From contig JARFXM010000003.1 of the NCBI GenBank assembly GCA_029532625.1, positions 1,984,001 through 2,048,000 on the forward strand: a DNA stretch of 64,000 nt, written 5' to 3'. Position 1 is the first letter of the stretch. The number at the start of each line of letters is the position of its first letter. Position numbers and translations under genes: made by a program. The DNA is from Lomentospora prolificans. Its lineage: Eukaryota; Ascomycota; Sordariomycetes; Microascales; Microascaceae. Below are positions 50,377 through 62,227 of the stretch, piece by piece. Below the pieces are notes generated by a model. The model had not been told where the DNA came from and did not search any database. It worked only from the letters and a program-made list of their open reading frames with translations.

Positions 50377-51306
50377 GGTTTCACCAGCTGGCGATCTGAA
50401 TAGTGACTTAGAATGCTTCCGGTGTAGTGGTAATCTTTGGGCATCTATTAACTGCGAAGGTAGAATGCAATAATAAACTGAGAGTAAGTAGCTATGTCAA
50501 AGGGCAAGAAACGCCAGCTTTATAGAATGGCTATCGAGAAGCTGTGATCAAAAGCCATCAATCAGTACACTATGCTTTACATACACTTCAATCCAATGTT
50601 CACAAGGTGAGGGTTCTGTACTTTTGTGTAACCCCATCATCTCTCAACCTGACTTGAGACTGGGGCGGAGGCCAGGCCATTATCCCGCCTCAATCGGACC
50701 CTTTCCGGCCATTTGGGCGACATATACCTTCGTAAATCGTCTAGCATTATTCAGTCTCGTGGTGGCGTTGCTCCTCGTGGGGAAAGCAAGGTCGGAACGC
50801 CTGCCATGGTTCTGGTACGGTACAAGTACATCGCCAGCCAGCTGGTGTACATACCACGGTGTGGAGATGCACCAATTTTAGGCCTGGTGTACATCTTCGG
50901 GCCTTGTTTCTTTGCTGGCCGTGGGGCTGGCTGGTATTGTAGCTGGCTGGCTGGCACTTTCCCTAAAGGTAGCCAGCCAGCAGCCAGCAGTACTTTAGTA
51001 TCAAGTATACTCACTTGTAAGCCCCTGCAGAAGCAAATGATGACGGGTGGTGGGTGCACCCTACGTTGGATTTAATACCCACAGTGGCAGCGTGGCACGC
51101 ATTGGCATTCACCCCGGGCCAGCGGTGGGGTCCAGTTTGAAGATACTTGAGATTTGATTGGGTGCCGAGCTGCAGAAAGGAGGTTCAAGATGGCAATTCT
51201 TAATAAACCGCATCTTGAAGGGACCAAGTAAACGACATCTTCCCCACGCTCTCAAGCTCGATCTCGCGCAATAATCCACCTTCCGAGTGTCGTCACCGAA
51301 GATGTG
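50377..51306. promoter_or_regulatory. Divergent intergenic region upstream of mlh1
   Basis: 930 bases lie between divergent starts. It includes a G/C-rich block of repeated GCTGGCTGG units with a perfect 11-bp inverted repeat (listed separately). No coding frame is supported. Confidence 0.6.
50926..50990. repeat. GCTGGCTGG repeat block with 11-bp inverted repeat
   Basis: GCTGGCTGG occurs at 50926-50934 and extended at 50942-50957. GCTGGCTGGCT (50942-50952) is mirrored exactly by AGCCAGCCAGC (50971-50981) over an 18-base loop. The 12-mer GCTGGCTGGCAC found here recurs at 58432 and 58787. Confidence 0.85.
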
Positions 51307-53725
51307 ATGGATCCCTCACGGCTTTCTGATAGTGGTACCACCGTCCAGGGGACGAAGAGAAAAGCTGAAGACTCGGGAAATGGACAGCCGCCTCCACGTC
51401 GCATCAAGGTAATTATGCCTGCTCTGCTTCTTACACAAGACCCCCCTAGTAGTTCACCTCGACTTGATCCAGATTCACAAATCCTTTCTTACAGCTTCGA
51501 CCTATGGGATGCAGGCACTGACCTGCCATTTCTAGGCACTTGCTGAGTCTGTCGTGAATAAAATCGCCGCCGGAGAGATTATTATCGCGCCAGTCAATGC
51601 CTTGAAAGAGTTGATGGAGAATTCCGTCGATGCCGGTGCAACCAGCCTCGAGATCCTTGTCAAAGATGGTGGCTTAAAGCTGCTGCAGATCACCGACAAT
51701 GGCTCGGGCATCGAGGTGTGTGTGCCTAGAGTTCTTCCATCTAGCCCCCACTGAATTGGGGTGTGCCACGCTTTTCCTAACTGGAGCCTGACTTAGAAAG
51801 ATGATTTGGCGATTTTGTGCGAAAGGCACACTACGAGCAAGCTATCGGCTTTTGAAGACTTGAGAGAGATCACTACTTACGGCTTTCGCGGCGAAGCCTT
51901 GGCTAGTATAAGCCAAATCGCTCATTTGTCTGTGACGACGAAAACCAAGGAGTCCCCCGTCGCTTGGCAAGCTACCTATCTGGAAGGCAAGATGGTGCCG
52001 CAGAAGCCTGGCCTGCCAGCTGAGCCAAAGTCTACCGCCGGACGGCAAGGGACCCAGATCAAGGTAGAAGATCTGTTCTTCAACATCCCCATTCGCCGAA
52101 AGGCCTTTCGTTCGCCTGCCGAGGAGTTTACCAAGATTATGGACATGGCAGGCAGATATGCCGTCCATTGCGAAAATGTCGCCTTTTCCTGTAAAAAGGC
52201 TGGCGACGCATCTGTTGGCCTGTCGATATCGGCAAACGCGACCACTGTTGATCGCATTCGCCAGATCTACGGATCCGATGTAGCCAATGAACTTATCGAG
52301 TTCACGAGCGCAGATAAACGTTGGAACTTCAAAGCGACCGGCTACGCCACCAACGCCAACTACAGCCACAAGAAGACGACCTTGCTCCTGTTCGTCAACC
52401 ACCGCTGCGTAGAGTCAGGAGATATCAAAAAGTCTCTGGAGGAGATGTACAAGAACTTCTTGCCCAAAAATGGACATCCCTTTGTCTACCTGAGCCTTGA
52501 AATCAGTCCCCAAAGCGTTGACGTCAACGTTCACCCAACAAAACGCCAAGTCAAGTTCGAGCACGAGGATGAAATCGTCCAAACAATATGCGAGGACATT
52601 AGCTCTAAACTTGCGGCAGTGGATAAGAGCCGTACCTTCATGACGCAGACATTGCTTCCGGGAGTCAAAGTGACAACAATCTCGCCCCAGCCAGATGGTG
52701 CCAGCGCGAGTTCGAGACAGACACCTGCACAAGGTGGGAGTAAGAGACGAAGAAATTCAAACGAACTGGTACGGACAGACACGAGCTTGAGAAAAATTAC
52801 GACCATGTTCCAGTCCGCCCAAGCCACGCTTGCTGACGACGCTGGAGGCCAAGCGGACCAGGGCGGTAAGGACAGCTTCGCTACTTCGCTACCGGAGAAT
52901 GTCACCTATGAAACTGTCGACCGACAGCCGGTCACTTGTCGGCTCACGAGCGTCAAGGAACTACGGTCTGAAGTGCGCGACGAGATGCACCACGAACTCA
53001 CGGATATCTTTTCCGATCATAGCTTCGTTGGCATCGTGGATGAGACGCGGAGACTGGCCGCGATCCAGGGCGGGATCAAGCTCTATCTTGTTGACTACGG
53101 CCATGCTTGCTACGAATACTTCTACCAGCTTGGTCTGACGGATTTTGGCAACTTCGGAACCATCCGCTTCACTCCGCCTCTAAACCTACGGGACACGCTG
53201 AAAATTGCCGCAGACGTAGAGAAAGGCTCGGTCCCGGATGGGGACAATGACTTTGACGTCGAATCTTTAGTCGAGAAGGTCGCTGAGCAACTTATCGAGA
53301 GGCGGGAGATGCTCGCTGAGTATTTCTCACTAGAGATTTCTCCCGCCGGGGAGTTGGTCACAATCCCCCTTCTCCTAAAGGGATATACACCTCCGCTTGC
53401 TAAATTGCCCCGGTTCCTCCTGCGTCTCGGTCCGTCCGTAAACTGGACGGAGGAGAAAGCCTGTTTCGAGTCGTTCCTGCGTGAACTCGCGACCTTTTAT
53501 GTACCAGAGCAGCTTCCGCAGCTTCCCGGGGATGAGGAGTCAGCGAGGGCTGAAGAAATAGACCAGGATCTCAAGGATCGGAGGAGGAACGTTAGATGGG
53601 CGGTCGAGCATGTTTTGTTTCCGGCGTTCAAGGCGAGGCTTGTAGCCACCAAGGGTTTGATGGACTCGGGCATCATGGAGGTTGCGGACCTAAAAGGGTT
53701 GTATCGCGTATTCGAGCGATGTTAG
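51307..53725 (+). CDS. mlh1: DNA mismatch repair protein Mlh1 (MutL homologue)
   Basis: Mlh1 is the common subunit of MutL heterodimers (with Pms1, Mlh2 or Mlh3) in nuclear mismatch repair and meiotic crossing over. Three exons (51307-51408, 51536-51715, 51797-53725) join in phase to 736 residues. A 34-residue basic N-terminal extension with KRK and PPPRRIK precedes the GHKL ATPase. ATP-site motifs are complete: NKIAAGE, LKELMENSVDAGAT (catalytic Glu59, Mg2+-binding Asn63), ITDNGSGIE, TTYGFRGEALASIS and GTQIKVEDLFFNIPIRRKAF. The transducer domain shows NHRCVES and VDVNVHPTKRQVKF. A short linker with SKRRRNS is followed by the Mlh1 C-terminal domain with HSFVGIVDETRRLAAIQ. The protein ends in FERC, the conserved tail that contributes to the Mlh1-Pms1 endonuclease site. 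Length is usual for the family. Start context is AGATGTGATGG. Confidence 0.97.
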
Positions 53726-54244
53726 GGACTGTTCTTGAAATGATATACGGTTATATATGTATGAGAATTTCGTACAGATCCGGAAGGAGTCTACAGGTAG
53801 TAATGACAGGAATGGGAAAGGCAAGGCCAGAGGGGAGTGCAGATGGCGCCATTCCGCCCAGATCTCAACATCGATTTAGCTGTTGCGACAATTCACACTG
53901 TGGCACATGGACTGTTCCCATAGAGTGTTTGGTGGTGATCGTTCCATCATACCGTCCGGAGCGCGAATGCGCACTATCTTGATCCCGTGCCCCACCTCGA
54001 AGCCGCGTAAAGTGATGAAAGCGTCGAATTAAGCGAGCAAGGCCAACGACCAAGCCTTCCTATGCTATCTCTTTCCAATCGCTAAAAGGAGGACTGACCG
54101 AAGGGCTTGCGCCGGCGCTGTGAGCTGAACTCTTTTTCTTTTTTTCCTGCCTGTGCCCCTTTTTCAATCTCCACCGGCGTACACGCGAAAGGTCAGAAGA
54201 TCTGTTGAAGGGTGGCGTGTGGCCAGAAACAACAGCAGCGACAA
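53726..54244. other. Intergenic spacer between mlh1 and the DUF202 gene
   Basis: 519 bases between genes on the same strand: the mlh1 3' region and the promoter/leader of the DUF202 gene. A T/C-rich patch at 54130-54165 is leader-like. No gene is seen. Confidence 0.6.
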
Positions 54245-55416
54245 ATGGCTTCGATAACGACGGCGGCGACCTCGGTGACCGACGACATCTATGACGCCGA
54301 GGACGCGACGGGCTGCCTGCCGGTGTTGTGGGAGAATCTCAAGAGGCCGGAGGCGGTCGAGGTGCCTGCCTTGAGGTGAGACAGCCCGGGTCTCTGTTCC
54401 GCTGACCTGTTCTTCCGCCGGGGCATCTCTTGTGTGTGGATTCGTTCTGGGAATGGGGGCTTATCTGGACTGCTTCCAAGGCCCCACTCATTCCAGAGGG
54501 AACAAGAAGCGTGTTGATGGAGCGGGAAGGCTAACCCCGGGCGAGCAGACAACGCGGGTATAATGGCACAGCGACGTTCTGGGCCTCGCCCTTCCTCGGA
54601 CCGCTGCTCTTCCACAATGAGAGCAGCGACGCGCGAGACCATTGCGCCAACGAGCGAAGTAAGTCGACGTCCTTCCTCCCTCTCTTCCGCGCCAGCCAAA
54701 AGTAGATCCCCGCCCCCCCCCCTTCCCCCGGGAAAAGGGAGGGGAGGGGAGTATTCCAGTCGAGGTGCCAGACGACGGGACACAGGGCGAGAAAGCTAAC
54801 GTAGCCGCCACCGCGCAGCATTCCTCTCCTACCTCCGCCTGTCAGTCTACATGGCCATCGTCTCCAACGCCATCGTTCTCTCGTTCCACCTAAAGAGCCA
54901 GCCGAGCGATGTCGAGTTGCGGATGGCTAAGCCTCTAGGAATCGTGTTTTGGGTCCTATCGCTCTGTTGTCTGAGCCTGGGGCTGGGCAACTATATAAGT
55001 ACGTTTCCGGGACTTATTTTTGATCTTCCCGCTTTAATGCTGCTCTTGTCCCCTCCCCGGCGGCGGCGTGGGGTGTGCGCCGCTGCCCCTTGCCGCTCTT
55101 TTCCAATTCCCCCATCTCCCCACGAGAGCTAACGTGCGCAGCTACGGTGAACAAATATAGCCGGAGGGTAGCCATCGTCCAAAGTGGCTGGAAAACGCAG
55201 ATCGTATGCTCCACATCGCCCTTGATCTCCGATCCCTGCATTGCCACGAGGTTGTCCCTAACATGTAGAAAAAAAAACAAAAACACATAGGTTCTCGGTT
55301 TCGTCTCCGTCTCCATCATCGGAACTTGCGTCGTCTTGCTGGTGATCACAAAGGTTTCGGGCGGTCACTCCTCATCGATCCAAGAGGCCTACTCGTTCTG
55401 GGTTGGGAATCCGTAA
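54245..55416 (+). CDS. DUF202 domain membrane protein
   Basis: Five short exons (54245-54375, 54549-54658, 54819-54998, 55142-55203, 55291-55416) join exactly to 202 residues; three of the four introns have a GCTAAC branch point. The cytosolic N terminus (about 80 residues) includes PFLGPLLFHNESSDARDHCANE. The DUF202 domain starts with RTFLSYLRLSVYMAIVSNAI, the Ala-Arg-Thr-Phe-Leu-type signature of the family, and has three predicted membrane segments: about 89-105, 116-139 and 161-184 (VLGFVSVSIIGTCVVLLVIT). DUF202 occurs as small stand-alone membrane proteins in bacteria and fungi and as the membrane part of the vacuolar Vtc polyphosphate polymerase; no SPX or catalytic domain is present here. 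Biochemical function is unknown; a vacuolar role would be inference. The second intron contains a 12-base C run near 54708-54721. Confidence 0.88.
54704..54750. repeat. C-run then G-run inside a DUF202 gene intron
   Basis: A run of about 12 C, then CTTCCCCCGGGAAAAGGGAGGGG, lies within the intron 54659-54818. The centre is self-complementary (TTCCCCCGGGAA-like), so the pre-mRNA could fold here. Confidence 0.75.
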
Positions 55417-55763
55417 TGGTAGTCCGTGTTTGGGGTTGTGGGCGTTCTTGCGGCGGATTCAAGCCAGCCTTTTTGTTTGATTGGAAATTCTGGTGTTATT
55501 ACCATTTTAAGCTGGGTGCAGAGTACTGGCCTTATTGTTTTGTTTGAGCATCGGTCAGATTGGCAATCATCTTGAACTGCACTGGGAATCGGAAATGTAG
55601 ATATACTTGAAAGAGGAAACTCCAACGCCGAAAATGATGCATTATTATGTACAAACAGCTCTCCAAACCAGACGAGGGCCAGCATGAACGGTAATATAAG
55701 CCTCCACATACACTGGCAAATCGTACCCTGTAGTCGGTTCTCGAGTCGTACAGCTCTCTTCAA

Positions 55764-58055
55764 TTATCTCGCCCAGCAGAATAGATCCTTTGCCGAATTA
55801 TCAACCCTAGTTTTCTTGGCGTCCGCATCGGAACATTTTCCAACTGTCCGCCTGAACTCATACGTATACTCACTCGCCTCATCGTCTAGTTCTGCGATAG
55901 GTCTCGTGTCACCCGCCCAGCCCAGGAATGGCAGCGAGCTAAAGGGCAGTAGTTCCCCGCCGTTAGGCAACGTGTGCATGGCACCCAACGGGGAGTGGAA
56001 TATCAATGTCGGTTCGGTACGTCTCGCTGCCTTATTCTTCTGCAGCGCGCTTACGCTAGCCGCATCCTTGTCAGTCAAGTATTCTTCAGGAAGCTGTGAG
56101 AGGTCCTCGTGGATAACGGCTAGCGTAGACGCCGTTTCGGGGCTTGGATAGAGGGTAAAATATCCTCGGAGGCGCGAGAGCTGTAGTAAAGACTCCAGCC
56201 AGGCAGGAAATGTCTTGCTGATGACCTTTTCAGTCAACATGGGTGAGGGAGCAGAGCTGGTTTTCCGGGATTCCTCGGAGTAGGCCACAAAGTTGTGAAG
56301 CTCGACCCACTTGTCGCCTAGAATGAGCATGGCATCGCTGCTGGGTGCTTGCCACAAGAACGATGTCTCATCTGATGAGGGTGGTTCTGAGGATCGTGGC
56401 GGACTAGGCGGTGTGAAGGGATCCGATGCGTTTAGATAGGTTGAAGGGAAGTTGAGGCCAAAACCGACAAGTCTCTGGTCCCATCGTTGCTTGAGAGCAG
56501 TGGCCGAATATAGATACTCGAGGAGTGCATATTTAAGATCTAGACAAAGAGATTAGCTCGGCCAGATTTGTCGCTGATACAGATCTAGCAATATAAACCT
56601 ACAGTGAGCAAAGTGAGACGATAGCTCGGCTTGGGGTGAGAGAACAAGCACATGAGAATACTTTGGAGATTTAGGCCAAGCTGATTCCAAGAATCTCTCC
56701 ACTCCTTTGCGCTCGTCAACCGGATGGAGGGAGAGCCGCCGCCGTAGCGAAAGCATTTGTGTATCTGATGGGTTGTTTCCTCTATTGGGCGGCCATGAAA
56801 ATCCTTGGAGGAAAGCCGCGGTAGGTTCCTCGATTTCATGGGGTAGTTCGATAGTGAGACGAGGGGTAGGAAAGGGAGTAAAATCGGCGTCGGCGAGGGA
56901 TCTTAAAAGGCGGATCAGGCTTCCAGATCCCTTCTTCGGAGCGTTGATCACGATTTCGAAGTTCACCTTACTCCAGGCTAGGCAGCTTTATTAGCAATTG
57001 GACGATTGAGACCTGGGTGGTTCAGCATACCAGAGAGGGAAGCACTGTCGAGCTTCGCTATCCAGGGGAGCCGCTGGGCGCCTTGATGGGGTAGGTTGAT
57101 GACCGACAGTTCGCTCGTCTTGAGGTATCTGTCCAAAGCTTCTTTGAAGGTGGCCTCTTCGTCGTCGGTACCATCCATAATGACGGCTTGAGGGTGTATG
57201 TAGGTTTCAAGATAGTCTAAGGCAGCATTAGTACGCTGCTGAATCATATCTCCAACTCCTGTTGTATTAAGTCACAACCTACAGAGAGCGCGCTCCGCTG
57301 TTATCCTAGCACGCATATCGGCCGACTCAGCAGCACGATTGGGCCGAGCATCTGTTGGACGTCCGGTTGTTAGCTTCGAACTTTGATATTGTGGGGCAGG
57401 GCACCCTACCGTGGAAGATGATGCCGCACGAGTCGTCCACGCCGTTAAGGCGCAGAGTCTCCTTGATGGGATTTTCATGTCTGCTCAGGATTGCGTAATG
57501 GACATAATTGCGTCTCTCCCTGGCCATTTCACATGCCAGTGGAAGCAGTGTAGCGGTGCTCCTGGCGCTAGACGAAGCAAAAAGCACGTTCCTGTTGTCC
57601 TTTCTGACCCCCGCCGTGCTGGATATCTGTCTCAGGGTTGCCGCGAGGGGTAGCAGAGTGAAATCTCCATTGAATGTGCGCGGAGGAGGTTGCCCTGGGA
57701 TCGAAGCGGGTTTCTCTTGTGTAGGTGGCCGAGACGGCGATCGGGACGGAGGGTAGAGGTTCGACCCAGATCCACCAGCGGGTGATCCGCTGGCGCCTTC
57801 ATATTTGGGGAATATAGGATCGTACTCGCCGGGAATCGGATTTCCCCCGGACCGGAGCCGGCCAATGCAGATATAAAGTATGGCGGCGAGGAGTAGGAGG
57901 GGAACGAGGCGGCGCGCAGCGGTTGGTCGAGGAGTTATTCTGGAGGATGGTGCCCACGTGCCTCGAGAGGATAGCTTTCGGTCATCATCCTTTTTCCCCA
58001 TCTCTTCATCTATGGCGGAGAAGAACGACGGGAGCCGCGCCCATTGACGGGCCAT
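55764..58055 (-). CDS. Type II membrane protein, fungal glycosyltransferase-2-like
   Basis: Five minus-strand exons, 58055-57410, 57351-57313, 57258-57031, 56977-56603 and 56539-55764, give 687 residues. A short basic cytosolic N terminus is followed by one membrane segment (about 49-66, LVPLLLLAAILYICIGRL) and a Pro/Ser-rich stem, the layout of a Golgi type II enzyme. The luminal part has IVINAPKKGSGSLIRLLRSL, HVLVLSPQAELSS, HYLKYALLEYLY, GFGLNFPSTYL and FLWQAPSSDAMLILGDKWVE. These resemble fungal proteins annotated as glycosyltransferase 2; I see no DxD motif that I can assign with confidence, so activity is inference. Exon 2 is only 39 bases and its borders are uncertain: the alternative donor GTAGGT at about 57282 would leave an intron too short to splice. 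A second possible start is Met19 at 58001. Convergent with the DUF202 gene and divergent from syo1. Confidence 0.75.
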
Positions 58056-59083
58056 AACTTCGGCGTATCGTATTCGGTGTCCGGATGGCGAAGGTTAAAA
58101 AGGGTCGGACGGGGGCGCAAGCGAGCAAGACCGAGGTGCGAGTGTCGTGCCAAAGTGAGGTTGAGTTCGGTGACCACTTAGTCAGCTTCGTCGGAGATGT
58201 GCAATCCGGGAGTCGCCATGCTCAATCAACTCAAAGAAGCAAGTAGTGACACATGAGAAGTATAACAGGCTGTGGGTTTTGAACTGGGTAAATATCGAAG
58301 GTGCTGCATAGTAAGGCGCAGACAACGATGAGAGCTCTCGGGTGGAGAGTTGCAGGATCACAAGTCTGGGGTCTCGATAGGCTGGCGAGATAAAGCTGTC
58401 CGGATTAGTGACGACTACACCCGCGCTTAATGCTGGCTGGCACTCGTTGATAGGGCCTGATAATCCGGCCACTTCTGCGCCAATACTTGATGGATCAATT
58501 TGGCGCCACAGCGGGCCTCCAGTCAAAAGTGGATCCTCCAGCGCGACGGATACTGATTAGACCTAATAGCTGGCTGGTTAGCTGGCTGGTTGGTGTGTCG
58601 ACCCTAGATCCCTACCACATGAATGGAGGGAGAGATTGATAGCCCAGCACTGCAGTTGGCAGCCTGGCAGTGCCTCGTTTGGGTCCCTTGTTCTTCTGGA
58701 CTTGGTGGCTCTAGTGCTCTATTAGTGCCAACCAGATGCCACAATTCCGCGCGGGGCAACCTAATTGATTGAATTGATGAATTGATGCTGGCTGGCACTG
58801 ACAGGATAGCTTGACGAACAACAACCCCGCCATCCGAACCAGAGGCAGTAGAAAAAAAAAAAATTCCTTGGGCGGAACCGCATGTGGAGGGCCATCATCA
58901 CAAAAGTTTTTTTTTTTCTTCTGCTCTCTCTCTCTAATCCCATTAATGTTTACGGGCTCGTATTTGGACCGCTCCCGATTATATATCCTGCCTTAATACC
59001 CAACCCTAGGTTCACCTAACGCTGTTCCCCTCGCGCATCAATACCAATCCCATCCCGACAACCCCTCGCAGAGGCCCTTCGTC
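58056..59083. promoter_or_regulatory. Divergent intergenic region upstream of syo1
   Basis: 1,028 bases lie between divergent starts. The region carries GCTGGCTGGCAC at 58432 and 58787, a GCTGGCTGGTTA duplication at 58569-58593, and AATTGATG-type tandem units at 58762-58787. A TATATAT-like site lies at 58979-58986, about 100 bases before the syo1 start. No coding frame is supported. Confidence 0.6.
58569..58593. repeat. Tandem GCTGGCTGGTTA x2
   Basis: Two adjacent copies of GCTGGCTGGTTA/G, related to the GCTGGCTGG block upstream of mlh1. Confidence 0.85.
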
Positions 59084-61195
59084 ATGGGCAAAGCTAGGCG
59101 CAACAGAGTTCGTGTCCGCGACAATGTCGATCCGCTATCTGCACCTTCGAAGCCACCAGCCGACCCAGAGCTTGCCGCGCTTCGGGAACAAAAGATTCTG
59201 CCCGCGCTCAAAGAGCTTCGAAACCCCGATCCCCAAGCCAGGGCAACGGCGGCCAACGCTATCTTCGGTCTCCTCGACGATGACAAGTGCAGGAGGCTCT
59301 TCCTGCGAGAGCAGCTCCTACGCTTGCTCATAAAAGAAGGACTGATCGACTCAAACCCCGAAGTGAGAGCCACGGCCTGGGACATAATTAAGAGTGTTGC
59401 CGAGAGGGAGGATTCTGGCTTCTGCATCCATTTGTACAGGCAAGATATTCTACCGGCTATCGAGTTTGCAGTCGTCACTGTAAGACGATCCCCTGCACAT
59501 ACGCCATCCCTTGAATTGCCAATTGACGTCCACTTCCTTGTTACATGCCGGTCGACTAACTAATTCCAATCCACTCTGCAGTTATCCGAAACTCTCGAGT
59601 CTACCGAAGTCCCTTTCGAGCGCACAACAAAGACGCAGCAAGCCATAGTGTGGAAGATTGCAACGTCCATCTGCTCCCTCCTTGGCGCGCTTGGCGAAGC
59701 TCAAGAGGACATTCTCCAGGCTATTACGAACAACGAAAAAATTACCCATTTCCTCTTGAGCCTTCTGGCAAGAGAGATCATCGACCCTGACTCACTCGAC
59801 GAGTGTCTCTCCTGCACCATGACACTCACTGAAGATAACTCAACCCTCGCCGAAGCCCTTGTCTCGTCGCCTGCATTCGACTTGCTTATGAAACTCAAGA
59901 ACTTGGATGGCTCTACATCTATTCTTGTATGTGGCGTGCTTCACAATGTCTTTGCAGCCCTCGAGTGGAACGATAGCGCCCCCGGAAAGGATGGGGCTAC
60001 CGATGAGATTCTCGTTCGGCGACTGGCTCGGACGATACAAGACTATAGAGCCGCCGGTCAAACTTCTGAGTGGGTTGCGCCGGACGAGATCGCATCCTTG
60101 GCCCTGGAAATACTGGCGTCTATTGCCAGCGGCGTCCAAGATACTTTGGCGGGCGGGAAAAAAGGTGGCAAGGGTAAGGGCAAGGATAAGGGGAAGCCCG
60201 GTCGCAGGCACGCTCCTCGAGTTGACCAAGACGACGACGAGATGGAGGATGACGTTATGGACGAAGATGACCAGATGCCGTCTGATATGGAGGAATCGGA
60301 CGACGACGAGATGGATGACGATGAGATGATTGAAGACATGGAATTGGTTACCGGGGCCGGCGAGGATGAAGATGGCGTCGAGAATCTGCCGACGTTGGAT
60401 ACCCTGCTGAGCAAGGCATTTCCCCAAGTCCTCAAGCTGGCGAGCCCTTCCTCGCAAGGCCACACCTCTCCAGAAATTCAAGTCCATGCTGTATCCGTCC
60501 TCAACAACCTCTCTTGGTCACTGGCTTGTGTGGAGTTCTCGGATGACCAAAGTGAAGGACTTTTCAAGGCCTGGGCCCCTCACGGAAAGGAGATCTGGAA
60601 CCAGGTTGTGAATGAGGTTCTCGATTCCGACACGAATGACCTCGCCCTCGCAACCGAAGTTACTAGCTTGGCCTGGGCTGTCGCCAAAGCATTAGGCGCC
60701 AAGCTTCCACTCGGAGAGGGGCACCATCAAAAGTTCATCTCCCTCTACCAGGCCACCAAGAACATGATGGCCAGCGACGGCCAAAACGGTCTGCCTACTA
60801 CCGAAACCGAAGATCCATTCCAGAGTCTGGGTGTCAAGTGTATCGGTGTTCTTGGTCAGCTCGCCCGCGACCCAGCGCCGCTGCCCTTGAACCGGGATAT
60901 CGGTGTATTTCTCCTGACCACCGTCGGCGCCCTCCCCGAGACCCCCCCGGCCGAAGTAGTTGAAGCGCTTAACCAGTTCTTCGACATTTATGGTGATGAG
61001 GATCTGGAGTGCGACAAAATCTTCTGGAAGGACAACTTTTTGAAGCACCTAGAAGAAGCTCTCCCAAAGACGAGGAAGATGCTCAAGGGCATTCACAAGA
61101 ATGAGCCTAGGTTGAAGGAATTGAGAGACCGGACAGAAGAGGTGGTGATGAATCTTGAGCGGTTCATCCAATATAAGAAAAAGCATAGGCCATGA
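59084..61195 (+). CDS. syo1: Symportin Syo1, nuclear importer of Rpl5 and Rpl11 (ARM/HEAT repeat protein)
   Basis: Syo1 binds newly made ribosomal proteins uL18/Rpl5 and uL5/Rpl11 and brings them together into the nucleus with Kap104 for 5S RNP assembly. Two exons (59084-59479, 59582-61195) join at a codon boundary to give 669 residues, close to the usual length. The N terminus MGKARRNRVRVRDNVDPLS is basic, as expected for the karyopherin-binding signal. ARM/HEAT-type helical repeats begin at about 28 (ALKELRNPDPQARATAANAI) and continue through AVSVLNNLSWSLA to the C terminus. A long acidic loop at about 348-401 (DQDDDEMEDDVMDEDDQ and following), preceded by a Lys/Gly-rich stretch, interrupts the repeats; such a loop in Syo1 binds Rpl11. 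The start context is TTCGTCATGGG. The gene lies near dbp10, another 60S factor, without being co-transcribed. Confidence 0.93.
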
Positions 61196-61511
61196 AATCG
61201 GAACAAGGCAGATCGAGTCTATATCGAACAATAAGTTTTCATCATCAAATGACCGAGACCGGGTCGAAAAGGGTTGACCAAGGTAGCCGTAGACTTGACG
61301 AGGTAAAAGTTACGGACGATGCTCTCATATTGCGGGCTCATTAAGCAAATAAAAGCGGGAATAAAGGAACAATATCAATGTATCTTACTCACACACAAAT
61401 GAGTCCTTGGTATTTGAATTCTTATTATAGCGTAAAGTCGTATGTTCCACTTTTGTTTCGGAGCGTCGTCTCTGTTAGGGCGGCCTCGTAACTTACACAT
61501 TCAATCATTTC
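61196..61511. terminator. Intergenic 3' region between convergent syo1 and J-protein genes
   Basis: 316 bases that must hold both 3' ends. It is AT-rich with AATAAG at 61230-61235, AATAAA at 61348 and GAATAAAGG at 61360, all poly-A-signal-like on the plus strand. No gene is seen. Confidence 0.5.
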
Positions 61512-62227
61512 TTAGCCGATAGGCTTCATCTTCTTTTTCTTCTTGTCACTCCCCGATTTTTGCTTCTGGAACTGCCTCCAGCTGTCGATCCTCTTATCCC
61601 TCGTTGCCTCCCAGTCCTGCTCATGCTGCCTCTTCCTCTTCCTCTCCTCTATCTCCTCTTCCTGTCTCTTCTGCTCCCTACCCTCCTCCTGCATCATGGC
61701 CTTGGCGAGCTTTCTCCGCCTGTGTTCGTCCTGTATGAGAACCTCGCGGGCTTTCGCGCGCCACATCTTGGCAAACTCGGGGGTCTTGAGCTCCTCGCTG
61801 TCGACAGTCCACTTGTTCTCGCGGATGAGGAGCATGCGCGCGTCGGCGATGGACTCGTCGAGACGGGCGCGGTGCTTCTCGTCCATGAGCTCGGTCTGGG
61901 CTTTGCGGAGGCGGTCAAAGGCGTCGGGGGCGCGGGGATTCTTGGTCTTGTCGGGGTGGATGAGGAGGGACTTTTTGCGGTAGCAGAGTTTGATGTCGGA
62001 TTCGGGGACGCCGGGGTTAAGGTCTAGGACTGCGTAGCTGCGGCGGGGGAATGGGCTTTGTTAGCTAGGAAAGGCCGGGGGGTCGGGTAATTTAAGTCCC
62101 TGGGGGAGACAGGTACGCACGCATCTAGCCTGAAGGCGTTTAGGATCCTTTCGATTTCGGCGTCCTTCTCCCACTCCTTGGCCTCGGACTCGAGAGCGTC
62201 GAGAGCGTCCTTATCTTCTTCGCCCAT
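61512..62227 (-). CDS. DnaJ domain protein, DNAJC8/Spf31 type
   Basis: Two minus-strand exons (62227-62121, 62037-61512) join as GC+C (Ala36) to 210 residues. A short acidic N terminus leads into FRLDAYAVLDLNPGVPESDI and YRKKSLLIHPDKTKNPRAPD, a J domain with the Hsp70-activating HPD at residues 63-65. A long Lys/Glu/Arg-rich helical tail follows (EEGREQKRQEEEIEERKRKR), with the aromatic WRQFQKQK and a basic SDKKKKKMKPIG end. This is the arrangement of DNAJC8 and fission yeast Spf31, which are nuclear and associated with splicing factors. Function here is inferred from that family. The start at 62227 follows a CCACCATGGG-type context. It diverges from dbp10 across 408 bases. Confidence 0.88.

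Noticed and set aside
51842..52402. 186-codon minus-strand frame opposite mlh1
   Set aside because: Antisense shadow; the plus strand encodes conserved MutL motifs here.
55684..56151. 155-codon plus-strand frame opposite the glycosyltransferase-like gene
   Set aside because: Antisense shadow of exon 5, without a domain.
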